A stretch of DNA of 16,199 bases. It comes from JAUVKA01 sp964465145 (GTDB taxonomy: Bacteria; Bacteroidota; Bacteroidia; Bacteroidales; UBA12481). A program made the position numbers and the translations under genes. The stretch is from the NCBI GenBank assembly GCA_964465145.1, contig CAYXJR010000089.1, forward strand, positions 1 to 16,199, read 5' to 3'. Each line of letters starts with the position of its first letter. Positions within the stretch are counted from its first letter, which is position 1. Positions 11,401-16,199 of this stretch are shown piece after piece. The notes below the pieces were generated by a model. It worked only from the letters and a program-made list of their open reading frames with translations, made no database searches and was not told the DNA's origin.

Positions 11401-14400
11401 TCCAGGATCCAGATAGGTTCCGAAGGTAATGGAATCTCCGTTTCCATTCATCACGGGACTTAAAGTGTCTCCATTATGCCAAAGCACATAGGTATCTCCA
11501 AAGGTAGTTCCGTCTAATCCTATAGTGACACCTTCGCCTCCTGCACAATAAGAACCTCCTCCAATAACCGTATGAATGATTGGCGGATCTTTGATATCAA
11601 TGGATACGGAACCCTGAGCGGTATTGTAGCCATCATTGACAATCACGGTGTAGGTGGTGGGTACGCAGGGGTGGATATAGGGTGAATCGGCAGTAATCGG
11701 TACGGGAGGTGGACCAACAGAGGAGCTCCAGGTATAGGTATATGTTCCTGAACCACCACTGGGATTGGCCGCAAGTTGGGCTTCTGCACACGGACAAACC
11801 AAAGGGGGGTCTACCGTTGGATTTGCCGCCAGGGCTGATCCGTTTAACGTAATCCGAACTGAGTCTGTTTTCGTACAGTTGGTCATGGACCGATCCCGGA
11901 CTTCAAGATAGAAAGTTGTATCCTGATAAATGTTCTTTGTATGAGGATGTAAGGTATGTAATCCAGTTTGGATCATTGTAGAATCCTGCCATGTATAGTG
12001 AAGGTCATCTCCGCCACCCGAAGCAGCTCCGGTAAGATCAGTACTGATACCATGTGGAATCTCAAAATCTGGTCCGGCGTCTACATAGTAATCTTTTACA
12101 CGCAACGTAAGGAAAGCAGGGTCGCTGGGGCAGGCAGGTGTTCCGGGCCCGGTGGTGAGGAGTTGATAGACCACATCAATATCAGCAGAGGTTGTATTGT
12201 GTAAGGTTTCCAGGATCTGGTTTGTTGTTCCGCTAGTTGCCGGGTTTGAAATTCCCAAAACAACATCTCTTGACCAGGTAAAGGTAGAGTTGGCTACGGA
12301 ACTGGTGAGTGTATAGCCGAAGGGATTATCACTGCATACACTGTCAAACAGGATACTGGTGATGTGTGGCTTCGGGTTGATGACGATCGTGTAATCGGTC
12401 GTATCGCCAGGACATGATGTAGTCCCCGTAAAGTTGGGAACGATCCGGTAGGTAACGGTTTGGGGCACCACATCGGTATTCGTAATGGTTTGTGCCGGGA
12501 TGGTATTGGTTCCCGAAGTGGCAAATCCACTGACTGAATCCGAGGAGGAGAAAGCTTCCCATGTGAAAGTGGTTCCAGAGACATTTGAAGTGAGGGTTAG
12601 GGGAGAAGAGGTATCCTGGGAGCAAATGGTCTGGGTTAGCGGGTAATTGGTGACACCCGGTGCAGGGTTTACCGTGATGGTATGCGTATCGGTGTTACCC
12701 GGGCATCCGTTGGCCTCAGGGTAGACAGTATAGAGGATGGACCCCTGTGTGATGGCGCTGCTGGTAATCGATGGCTGTGAAGGAATAGGAGAATCGGATC
12801 CGTTGGCCGTAAAGTTGGTGATGGAGTCTGAAGAGGCGACTCCGCTCCACGAATAGCTCGTACCCAACACATTCGAAGAGAGGTTAACCGGGATCGTTGG
12901 GTTCCCTGAGCAGATCTCCTGCTGGGAGGTGTCACAATGTGCGATGGGTACCGGATGCACCGTAACCACAAAACTGGTGTCCAATCCGTCACATCCGTTG
13001 GCCTGAGGAGTAATAGTGTAGGTCACGCTACCATCTGTGTCTCCTGTGTTGATCAGGGTTTGATCGATGATCAATCCGCTATCGTCGTTATATCCGGAAA
13101 TAAAGCTATCTGGAGAAGAAGCGGTCCAGGTAAAGGAAGTGCCCAAAACATTCGAAGTCAATGGAATGTTGGTGGAGGTGTTGGAGCAAATTCCTTTGGT
13201 CATCGAGTCGTTGGAGAGGTCTGGTACCGGGTAAACGGTGACGTCATAAGTAAAGGGGTCGCCGGGACATGCGCTGGCGGTTGCAATCACACTATAACGG
13301 ACGATTCCTATAGTAGAACCTGTGTTAATGAGGGTCTGGGTAATGGTGTTGTCAGCGCCATCGCTGAAGCCTGAAACCGATCCTTCAATTTGGGTTGCGA
13401 TCCAGGTATAAGTTGCCCCGGTTGGAATGTCGGTCGAAAGTTGGATTTGTATGGTCTCATTACTGCAAATGGCTGTGGAAAGAGGAGTAAAGTTGACGTT
13501 GGGAAGTGGTTTAACGAGGATGGAGGTATCGCCAGGCTCTCCGGCACAACCGTCATAGGCTGGGGTGATCGTATAGGTAGCGGTTCCGGGAAGCCATACA
13601 CCGGAATTCAACCCAAGTGTTTGATGAATCTGGTTGCCGCACGATCCTGATAGACCTGTGCAGCTTTGCATGCCGGTCACTCCTCCAACCTGGGAGGCTG
13701 ACCAGGTATAAGAGGTGCCCGTAATAGTGGAAGAAAGATTGATGGTTGCTTCGTTGCCGGCACAAATAGCGGTATCAACAGGCGCCATGGAAAGTGTAGG
13801 TAGTGGTATGATATAAATCACATACTCGGCCGTATCACCCGGACAGGCAGATGCGCCCGGGAAACTTGGGGCGATCACATAGGTCACACTTCCAGTAGTC
13901 GTTCCGGAGTTGAAGATCGTCTGTTCCGGAATGGCGCTCGTCCCTATGGGTTCAAAATTGGTGATATCCGGTGAAGAAGCGGTAGCATCCCAGGTGAACG
14001 TGGTCCCCTGTACATTGGATTGCAAAACCACCAGGGTTGTCGTATCCCCTGAGCAATGCGTTTGCTCCATCGGAAAATTGGTAACAGAAGGCGCCGGATT
14101 GACTGTGATGACATACGTGCTGTCGGGTCCGTCACAGCCATTGGCAGTGGGAGTAATCGTGTAGGTGACTATTCCCAGTGAAGTTGATGTACTCGTGATC
14201 GTTTGTGGTGGGATGTGGTTGGAGGTTCCGGAAGGGTCAAAACCTGTAATACTGTCTGGGTTAGATGTCACCGCAGCCCAGAAATAGGTTGTGTTTGCCA
14301 CCGGGCAGGAGAGATCCACCTGGCTGGCAGTTTGTCCAGAGCAGATCTCCTGGTCTGGAAGCGAGAAAGCAGCATGCGGAACCGGATGTACCGTAACGGT

Positions 14401-16199
14401 GAAGATGACTGTATCGCCGTGACAGCCGTTGGCGGAGGCTGCTACATGGTAGTAGACGGTTCCGTTTGTAGTTCCGGAGTTGGTTAGTGACTGGTTGATG
14501 ATCGATCCCGATGCGTTGAAGAATCCGCTGATAAAATTATCGGTGGAAGTCGCCGTCCAGGCAAAGGTTGCTGCCGGGGTTGTTACGTTGGAAGTCAGGG
14601 TAATTCCTGCCGGTTGTCCCGAGCAGATCGAATTGGATGTGATCGTGTTCGTCACCTGGGGAACAGGAAAAACTTCTACAGTGAAGCTGTTTGGATCACC
14701 TGTACAACCATCGGCAATAGCTATCACATCGTAGGTGACGGTGGAGGTGACATTTCCGATATTGGCCAATTGTTGCTGAATGGATGTGCCGCAGGATGAA
14801 CTGCAGAAATTGGCGCCCGTGACCGATCCTGCCGGGTCAACCACAGGGGTAGGCCATGTATAAGAAACACCTGAGGTTACTCCTGAGCCGAGAAGGATGT
14901 TTGTTGTTTCGTCCGTACAAATGGATGTGGTGGAAGTTGGCCCGAAGGTGACATTGGGATTGGGCTTCACAACAACGGTGGAGGTAAAATCAGTTCCACT
15001 ACATCCCTCTGCGCTGGGTGTGATCGTATAGATGACAGAATCACGCTGATAGTATCCCGATTCAAGGAAATAGTTCGAAGTAATGGTTGATCCGCAGTTT
15101 ATGGTACATGAAGGGGTAAACCCGGTAACATGTCCGTGAGCAGCTATTGCTGAATAAGAAAAGGTTGTTCCGGTCACATCCGACTGCAGATGGATGGTGG
15201 CAGAACCTCCGGAGCAGATCGATTGTCTGATTGAATCCGCAGATCCGGCAGGACGCGGGTAAACTAAAAACGTATAAGTAGAGGCGACTCCCGGGCAGTT
15301 CATGGAAGATCCTGAGAAGGAAGGGACTATCTGGTACAGGACAGAATCTGCAGTAGTTCCTGTGTTTGTTATAGTCATAGAAGGTATGGTAGTCACATTC
15401 GTGGGAGTAGGCACATCTTCATACCCGCTGAGATGTGTAGGTGTGTTCAGCCTGACCCAGGTAAAACTTGGGGTACTTACATTTGATGTAAGGGTTACTG
15501 GGGCAGTTGATATTCCGGAACATGTCTCTTGCCGCATAGGATCGTTCGTCACAACAGGAGCCGGATTGACGGTGATAACATGCATGGTTCCAGAGCTGGA
15601 ACAACCTGAAATGGTCGGAATGATAGTATATGTTACCGTTCCGGAAATATCTAACGTGCTTGTAATTGTTTGTGGAAGAATAATATAACTTGTTCCGGGA
15701 GTTGGAAACCCGGTAATCCCCGGATCCGATGCTACACCAGTCCAGTTCAATGTAGCACCGGTCACATTGGATGAAATAAAGATAGTATCCGGATCCGTCC
15801 CCGAACAAATCTCCTGTGCACTGGGGGTACACGTTAGAGTTATAGATGGATGAATTGTAACAGCAAACGTTTTTGGTGTGCCTGAACAATTATTAGCAAT
15901 CGGAGTTACTTCATATGTCACAATACCATCAGAAATTCCAGTATTAGTTAAAATATCATTAATGATCGTTCCACAATTAGAATTGCAATCAATAATTGGT
16001 TCCACTGTTCCAGATATGGGAAGCTGAATGATATTCATTACCCAATGATATATGGTAGGTGGACTTGGGATATTCGATTGAAGCTGTATATTAACAGCCT
16101 GTCCTGTACAGATTGCTTTTGAAAAAGAAGTATTTATAATTTCAGGTAAAGGATTAATTGTAACGGTTGCCGTACCAGTCATTGTTCTTTCACAGGAAG
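2173..16199 (-). CDS. Giant modular T9SS type B surface protein (5' partial)
   Basis: The frame is open from the window edge to TAA at 2173-2175, giving at least 4,674 residues. The Met codon at 16180-16182 is not the start: coding continues upstream as SCERT, matching the end of a repeat module, so the N-terminus and signal peptide lie outside. Residues here are numbered from that Met. Order: PKD-like array (14-1365), two Ig/PKD-like modules (1366-1534), 13-module array (1535-2650), 5-module array (2651-3096), an Ig-like module (3097-3184), one more module of the 13-module class (3185-3275), 15 PKD modules (3276-4564) and a type B sorting domain (4565-4669). There is no enzymatic motif. Nearly all modules carry a Cys pair, and Lys/Arg are very scarce in the first third. 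It is probably exported through the T9SS with the adjacent PorP/SprF protein and acts as a long adhesin or surface filament; that role is inferred from architecture. Exact orthology to SprB is not claimed. Confidence 0.95.
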   Translation of the reverse strand, partial: SCERTMTGTATVTINPLPEIINTSFSKAICTGQAVNIQLQSNIPSPPTIYHWVMNIIQLPISGTVEPIIDCNSNCGTIINDILTNTGISDGIVTYEVTPIANNCSGTPKTFAVTIHPSITLTCTPSAQEICSGTDPDTIFISSNVTGATLNWTGVASDPGITGFPTPGTSYIILPQTITSTLDISGTVTYTIIPTISGCSSSGTMHVITVNPAPVVTNDPMRQETCSGISTAPVTLTSNVSTPSFTWVRLNTPTHLSGYEDVPTPTNVTTIPSMTITNTGTTADSVLYQIVPSFSGSSMNCPGVASTYTFLVYPRPAGSADSIRQSICSGGSATIHLQSDVTGTTFSYSAIAAHGHVTGFTPSCTINCGSTITSNYFLESGYYQRDSVIYTITPSAEGCSGTDFTSTVVVKPNPNVTFGPTSTTSICTDETTNILLGSGVTSGVSYTWPTPVVDPAGSVTGANFCSSSCGTSIQQQLANIGNVTSTVTYDVIAIADGCTGDPNSFTVEVFPVPQVTNTITSNSICSGQPAGITLTSNVTTPAATFAWTATSTDNFISGFFNASGSIINQSLTNSGTTNGTVYYHVAASANGCHGDTVIFTVTVHPVPHAAFSLPDQEICSGQTASQVDLSCPVANTTYFWAAVTSNPDSITGFDPSGTSNHIPPQTITSTSTSLGIVTYTITPTANGCDGPDSTYVITVNPAPSVTNFPMEQTHCSGDTTTLVVLQSNVQGTTFTWDATASSPDITNFEPIGTSAIPEQTIFNSGTTTGSVTYVIAPSFPGASACPGDTAEYVIYIIPLPTLSMAPVDTAICAGNEATINLSSTITGTSYTWSASQVGGVTGMQSCTGLSGSCGNQIHQTLGLNSGVWLPGTATYTITPAYDGCAGEPGDTSILVKPLPNVNFTPLSTAICSNETIQIQLSTDIPTGATYTWIATQIEGSVSGFSDGADNTITQTLINTGSTIGIVRYSVIATASACPGDPFTYDVTVYPVPDLSNDSMTKGICSNTSTNIPLTSNVLGTSFTWTASSPDSFISGYNDDSGLIIDQTLINTGDTDGSVTYTITPQANGCDGLDTSFVVTVHPVPIAHCDTSQQEICSGNPTIPVNLSSNVLGTSYSWSGVASSDSITNFTANGSDSPIPSQPSITSSAITQGSILYTVYPEANGCPGNTDTHTITVNPAPGVTNYPLTQTICSQDTSSPLTLTSNVSGTTFTWEAFSSSDSVSGFATSGTNTIPAQTITNTDVVPQTVTYRIVPNFTGTTSCPGDTTDYTIVINPKPHITSILFDSVCSDNPFGYTLTSSVANSTFTWSRDVVLGISNPATSGTTNQILETLHNTTSADIDVVYQLLTTGPGTPACPSDPAFLTLRVKDYYVDAGPDFEIPHGISTDLTGAASGGGDDLHYTWQDSTMIQTGLHTLHPHTKNIYQDTTFYLEVRDRSMTNCTKTDSVRITLNGSALAANPTVDPPLVCPCAEAQLAANPSGGSGTYTYTWSSSVGPPPVPITADSPYIHPCVPTTYTVIVNDGYNTAQGSVSIDIKDPPIIHTVIGGGSYCAGGEGVTIGLDGTTFGDTYVLWHNGDTLSPVMNGNGDSITFGTYLDPGLYTATATSVSQPQCTIDMAGSATITIIPLPIPFAVKGSGSYSDGGSGLPIWLEGSQTGVEYELIFNDTLILPPRVQGDGDSITFGNQKRGGTYKVIAYTLTNPVCTVEMLDSAVIVVNPWPTVYTLMGGGEVCADDSTGVPIWLEDSEIGITYRLYRNGIQYGDTLVGTDDSLFFTYSNRAGSYWAIGANQITGLMKYMDDTVTIIVNPLPIVFIMGSYGDYCPGSEIMLNGSQLGANYELQLNQNPIDTMAGSGSVLNFGPQYIPGVYRIRAYFVLTGCDTLMDNPITLNPAPEVFDVRPPGVSCAGDVVYITGSQTGILYQLQRNGSFNVGDPEPGTGDSISFGPQFVPGVYTVLAFNPLTNCNILMNGEANLNPLPDPYSVVPSGDTCAGTSIGLSGSQPGVKYILKRDTLWLDTLNGTGLPIEFGPQTIPGIYTVVGYDTTTYKFCSNLMLGATIILPNPVPYQIIPMGYACACDSIGLVHSDTGVVYQLIRNGSQNIGDPIAGNGDTIWFGIQILPGTYTVIGRSESSNCWGDMTGTTILTANPTLFTIIPNGDTCSGTSIGLNGSHIGVNYILLLDGVPQDTLPGSGNILSFGPQWLGGTYKIQAINETPDSCDAIMAGSTIIHQLPIAYNVTPAGISCAGDTIGVGLSDSDTGVSYQLVRNGITLVGTSQPGTGSALNFGTQVIPGVYTVIGTTQNAQCWSVMNDSATLIPLPTIFTLVPQGDTCANSMIQLNSSQLGVTYRLFQDTIYLIDEKEGTGFSLSFGPLATSGIYHIIAYNSSPDSCHVWMAGSVTIHPNPEIYNVIPSAAVCGGDTIRLSYSQIGINYYLKKNNSIIDTLPGSNSMLNFGYRDIPGIYTVIAQNPLAPHCWSVMNRSFTIDSLPIQYTLIPNGDTCENIPVKLNGSQLGVNYILRENGWPVLTMPGTGNPLLFNYITSPATYTVLAINETPPNCSRLMNGSLVVFPLPQPYDLMPLGANCEPTEVWLIDSQNGVDYRLIKNGLETGPWVTGDGDSITFGLQTAGIYQAIGHYQNTLCADTMTRTVIVSAQPVAMAGNDTSVCYGYPITLSGSATTYSAVHWISRGDGVFTPSTSLLTSYQPGVQDLINESVWLILQVTGTEPCGFTTVKDSLLLTIDPLPISNAGSDTSICEGFDAPLNGSVQHASMARWRTSGDGGFADPFQPVTTYAPGIADIANGSVQLTLTAYGDISCSDTINDSMILTIDPLPIADAGPDDTICENYSYTMNGAILHSNSSQWSTLGTGSFNDPTLTNAIYTPSTDDIAAGSVELILTANGLLTCLSATDQDTMTLWFDLLPIISAGPDTTICANEYYTIGSATAQLEGAVHWSTVGGDGQFDDPDSLHATYMPGEADTTNGFVALILQATGSGYCSNETITDTTILFFHPAPVALAGEDLNGCQYEPMDITGNAYNYTTIFWQSLGDGYFTDPTLLTTVYYAGIGDQAAGFADLTLNVNGTAECITETDTDTVHITYRPLPTAFLSGWDTICEGDTAFVQLSLTGTPPWTIQLFDGLYLSTVSGIDTTPYQLPVVPEVTVSYSITGVSDFYCTGEIFSGNAIVIVNPAPDEYQITAPNGGIYCEGGVGIEIGIDGSQPGFEYQLLLNNQPYSPIHTGTGNPLIFGTFTPAGIYTVYANNPNTNCGIIFADSLTVLVMPTPDVDFSVDSSCFGDTTYFYLTGPDIGLITEWTWYFGDGTWATYNTPVNPVHAYFGTGNYHVILYALDTNGCTKTVSHFVSVSSPPLANFGYTPNACINIPVFFDDYSVTMNSSYLDQWHWDFGDGTDTTIFWPNNPSVSHLYSTIGVKTVLLTVTTSEGCWDTISHPVLINPGPLANFNYSTLRCTGEPVLFYDLSQPNGGGTIISWYWNFDDPLSGSSNTSAAQNPSHTFGSPGTYNVLLIVTNLTDCIDSIIKPVTVSDAPVADFQADTACKGNPTHFTDLSSTSQGIIVSHEWDFGDGSPHLYTPTATHTYANSGIYTATLSVSNTGGCYDVISKQVLVSSGPTAGFIATNGNCAGSVVSFIDQSIPYQGYIVKWIWDFGDGTSITINFPDPQDVDHIYLLPNTYTVILTVQTSDSCMDTYSQPISISPKPTADFIYPLENCEDFGIQFTDSSQSNGPGQITAWDWNFGDPTSGILNHSTLQNPIHEFHSAGNYDVTLIVSTMNGCKDTTVESVPINSKPFVLFAADTTCLGDSTTFTDLSTTASGSNIAWYWEFGDGGSSYLQNPTHLYITSGIHQVTLTVTNSVNCDHDTTINTLVRDLPWAMFTSENNCFGLESYFFNQSITYSGVITNWDWDFGDGNTSTLPDPIHLYDSAGTYNVQLTVTNSYGCQDSVTMEHTVYENPISAFTFSNSYCPAGKVFFTDNSTTFGTNIASWYWIFENQAGSTLPNPVYTYSIYDTTYDVTLIIEDQHGCLDTTIQPVYVHPAFEFTFTTETECVGQPTQFIPVNLVPGDSLLAITWRFGDPASGTNNYSTLHSPTHIYSSPGSYWVRMKATNSDYCTDSIWNEIFIQQGPIANFTFDSLPHCDTTMVFEDLSVGIGVTIDSLFWDFGDGITMMQYPPLPLTATHTFPDFGYYTVSLNAFSSSGCENQVSKPVVLSCIAASIEQSDTLFCSSEDALFMDRSSPVNLISSWYWYFGDGTDTTYNQHTDSIYHHYQASGTYTVILVVSSPVSGGAYVMDTVLTTVSIKPTSIANFYANPVCYMDTTKFLNLIDSNGVQINSIHWNFGDPASGIGNYSTLAEPSHYYPQAGAFDVTLSIENANGCKDSLTKPIIIHHLPVATFSTSLPCSRYNTYFYDASTPGDTALTHWFWIFGDPHTPLDTCTQQDPAYSYHIPGDYTVYLKVADNFGCYDTTSFLIDVLLSPISAFNIHDNVDGTPGLIQLINFSINAIAYEWDYGDGKKEFVEDPLPHKYKDEGDYLIKLITWAENTCTDTSYYPLNLLFKGLFIPNAFSPTNINPNSKYFKPKGVNMKLYHIQIFDIWGTLLWESTKLDNDGRPIEYWDGTYQGALMPPGVYMWKASATFVDGSSWDGNDIGQSDPSRIGTVALIR
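2491..6357 (-). repeat. Array of 15 PKD modules
   Basis: Residues 3276-4564 hold 15 units of about 86 residues. Each starts with an xAxF-like strand (DVDF, LANF, VADF, TADF), has a Cys near position 10, the PKD signature around WDFGDG, a HxY turn, a YxVxLxVxxxxGC strand and a closing PxSxxP linker. PKD modules are extracellular Ig-like beta-sandwiches that act as spacers or ligand-binding units. Several units carry the longer FGDPxSG variant (third, sixth, tenth and thirteenth, the third reading FDDPLSG); the ninth has lost GDG (WYWIFENQ). Unit 12 lacks the second Cys and unit 15 the first. The array leads directly into the sorting domain, placing it nearest the cell surface if the C-terminus is anchored. 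Confidence 0.92.
6358..6630 (-). other. Isolated copy of the 86-residue repeat class
   Basis: Residues 3185-3275. The unit shows the same order of landmarks as the 13-module array far upstream: YCEGGVGIEIGIDGSQPG, then EYQLLLNN, then GTGNPLIFG, AGIYTVYA and a closing NC. It most resembles the first units of that array (YCAGGEGVTIGLDG) rather than the later ones. It stands alone between an Ig-like module and the PKD array, which shows that modules of this class have been moved within the gene. Confidence 0.85.
6631..6894 (-). other. Single Ig-like module
   Basis: Residues 3097-3184. It starts with FLSGWDTICEGDTAFVQLSL, continues with PPWTIQLFDG and TPYQLPVVPEVTVSYSITGV, then FYCTGE, and closes with VIVNPAP. 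The pattern fits an immunoglobulin-like fold of the kind common in Bacteroidota surface proteins; it resembles neither neighbour closely. It has the usual early and late Cys. Confidence 0.7.
6895..8232 (-). repeat. Array of five ~89-residue modules
   Basis: Residues 2651-3096, five units of about 89 residues. The shared pattern is AGxDTxIC at the start, a Trp-containing strand (HWSTVGG, RWRTSGDG), the turn GxFxDPxxL, then YxPGxxDxxxGxVxLxLxAxG, a second Cys, and a closing DTxxLxxxPLP linker. These units are common in Bacteroidota giant surface proteins; I do not assign a family name with certainty. They are probably beta-sandwich spacers. All five keep both Cys residues. Confidence 0.85.
8233..10767 (-). 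repeat. Two-module higher-order repeat within the 13-module array
   Basis: The last ten units form five dimers of about 169 residues. One subtype has GDTC, a KxNGSQLGVNYIL-like segment and an NETPxxC or SSPDSC end; the other has SCAGD, YQLxRNG and often CWSVM. The GDTC codons fall at matching positions: the ATC complement of GAT begins at 10234, 9724, 9211 and 8704, giving spacings of 510, 513 and 507 bases. This supports past duplication of a two-unit block. Confidence 0.8.
8233..11580 (-). repeat. Array of 13 ~86-residue modules
   Basis: Residues 1535-2650. Consensus: xYxVxPxGDxCAGxxIxLxGSQxGVxYxLxxNG near the start, then GTGDSIxFGPQ, a PGxYTVIA strand, a Cys, and MxGSxxIxPLP at the end. 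The first three units (about 90 residues) are the most divergent: the second has SYSDGG in place of the first Cys motif and the third lacks the second Cys. From the fourth unit on, units alternate between two subtypes. I do not recognise a named family with confidence; the form fits an Ig-like or SprB-type surface repeat. Confidence 0.88.
11581..12087 (-). other. Two Ig/PKD-like linker modules
   Basis: Residues 1366-1534. The first module reads VDAGPDFEIPHGISTDLTG, then a GGGDDLHYTWQD strand and FYLEVRD near the end. The second starts with PPLVCPCAEAQLAANPSGGSG, has TYTYTWSSS, and closes with TTYTVIVNDGYNTAQGSVSI. Both follow the form of Ig/PKD-like modules with a G-G-x-YTYTW core seen in many T9SS cargo proteins. 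They separate the two largest N-terminal arrays and resemble neither. Confidence 0.7.
12088..16143 (-). repeat. Array of 14 PKD-like modules (~97 residues each)
   Basis: Residues 14-1365. Consensus: ICSGxxxxIxLxSNVxGTxFTW, then SITGFxxxGTxxIxQTLxNTG, then GTVTYTITPxANGCxGD, ending VTVNPxP. This matches the PKD-like domain type found in long strings in Bacteroidota exoproteins. Each unit has Cys residues near positions 14 and 80. Units 1, 4, 5 and 9 have a second, closely spaced Cys pair in the central loop (CNSNCG, CTINCG, CSSSCG, CTGLSGSCG). The last unit (VCSDNPFGYTL) is the most divergent. Lys and Arg are nearly absent. Confidence 0.9.
12658..15555 (-). repeat. Five-module higher-order tandem repeat
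   Basis: Within the PKD-like array the units recur in a five-step cycle. Units 3, 8 and 13 start VVTNDPMRQETCSG, SVTNFPMEQTHCSG and GVTNYPLTQTICSQ; the matching first codons end at 15555, 14088 and 12657. Units 4 and 9 both end VKPxP; 5 and 10 start NVTFGPTST and NVNFTPLST; 6 and 11 both end VTVHPVP; 2, 7 and 12 share QEICSG and the ending ITVNPAP. The full periods are 1467 bases (489 codons) and 1431 bases (477 codons). Unit 1 fits the slot of units 6 and 11. Confidence 0.82.
16144..16199 (-). other. Tail of an upstream repeat module at the window edge
   Basis: The in-frame peptide SCERTMTGTATVTINPLP resembles the last residues of the 86-residue class (compare CTIDMAGSATITIIPLP and CADTMTRTVIV) more than the PKD-like units that follow. 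It shows that at least one module of that class lies upstream and that the Met here is internal. Confidence 0.7.

Noticed and set aside
12937..13374. Long plus-strand open frame opposite the PKD-like array (also at 15302-15688, 13390-13650 and 5941-6336)
   Set aside because: These have no recognisable domains and lie opposite a gene whose repeats are clearly conserved at protein level; they arise from the composition of the coding strand.
2491..16143. CRISPR array or DNA-level satellite as an explanation of the periodicity
   Set aside because: The periodicity is in protein motifs in one frame with diverged DNA; there are no identical short direct repeats with unique spacers.
16180..16182. 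ATG codon as the start of the giant gene
   Set aside because: The frame stays open to the window edge and encodes SCERT, which continues a repeat module; no signal peptide follows the Met.

Overview
The window looks like a Bacteroidota chromosome, or a metagenomic contig from that phylum. The evidence is a giant surface protein ending in a type IX secretion system (T9SS) type B sorting domain, a PorP/SprF-family membrane protein directly behind it, and a broken T9SS type A cargo gene. T9SS sorting domains and PorP/SprF proteins are characteristic of this phylum. Genes have no clear Shine-Dalgarno sequences, which also fits.

Layout. Positions 1-89 are AT-rich with no gene I can support. Positions 90 to about 295 (minus strand) are the 3' end of a T9SS type A cargo gene, cut by the end of an IS21-family element. 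About 296-700 is a remnant of that element: its multi-repeat terminus and the 3' third of istB. At about 700-712 istB breaks off and runs straight into the C-terminal domain of an OmpA-family gene on the plus strand (to 1049). One base later the PorP/SprF gene ends, on the minus strand (1051-2169). The remaining 14 kb (2173-16199, minus strand) is one open reading frame with no stop codon up to the window edge. It encodes at least 4,674 residues and its N-terminus lies outside.

The giant protein is a chain of about 51 beta-sandwich-like modules. In order from N to C, counting the methionine at 16182 as residue 1: the tail of an upstream module; 14 PKD-like modules of about 97 residues; two Ig/PKD-like modules; 13 modules of about 86 residues; 5 modules of about 89 residues; one Ig-like module; one more of the 86-residue class; 15 classical PKD modules of about 86 residues; and the type B sorting domain. 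Almost every module has one cysteine near its start and one near its end. Two arrays show higher-order duplication: a five-module period in the first, a two-module period in the second.

Function. The giant gene and the PorP/SprF gene are 3 bases apart and form an evident cargo-plus-partner operon, as with SprB/SprF in Flavobacterium gliding motility. The likely product is a very long cell-surface or released adhesin. The left 1 kb looks like decayed, rearranged DNA shaped by the IS element. No RNA gene, CRISPR array, tRNA or replication origin was seen.
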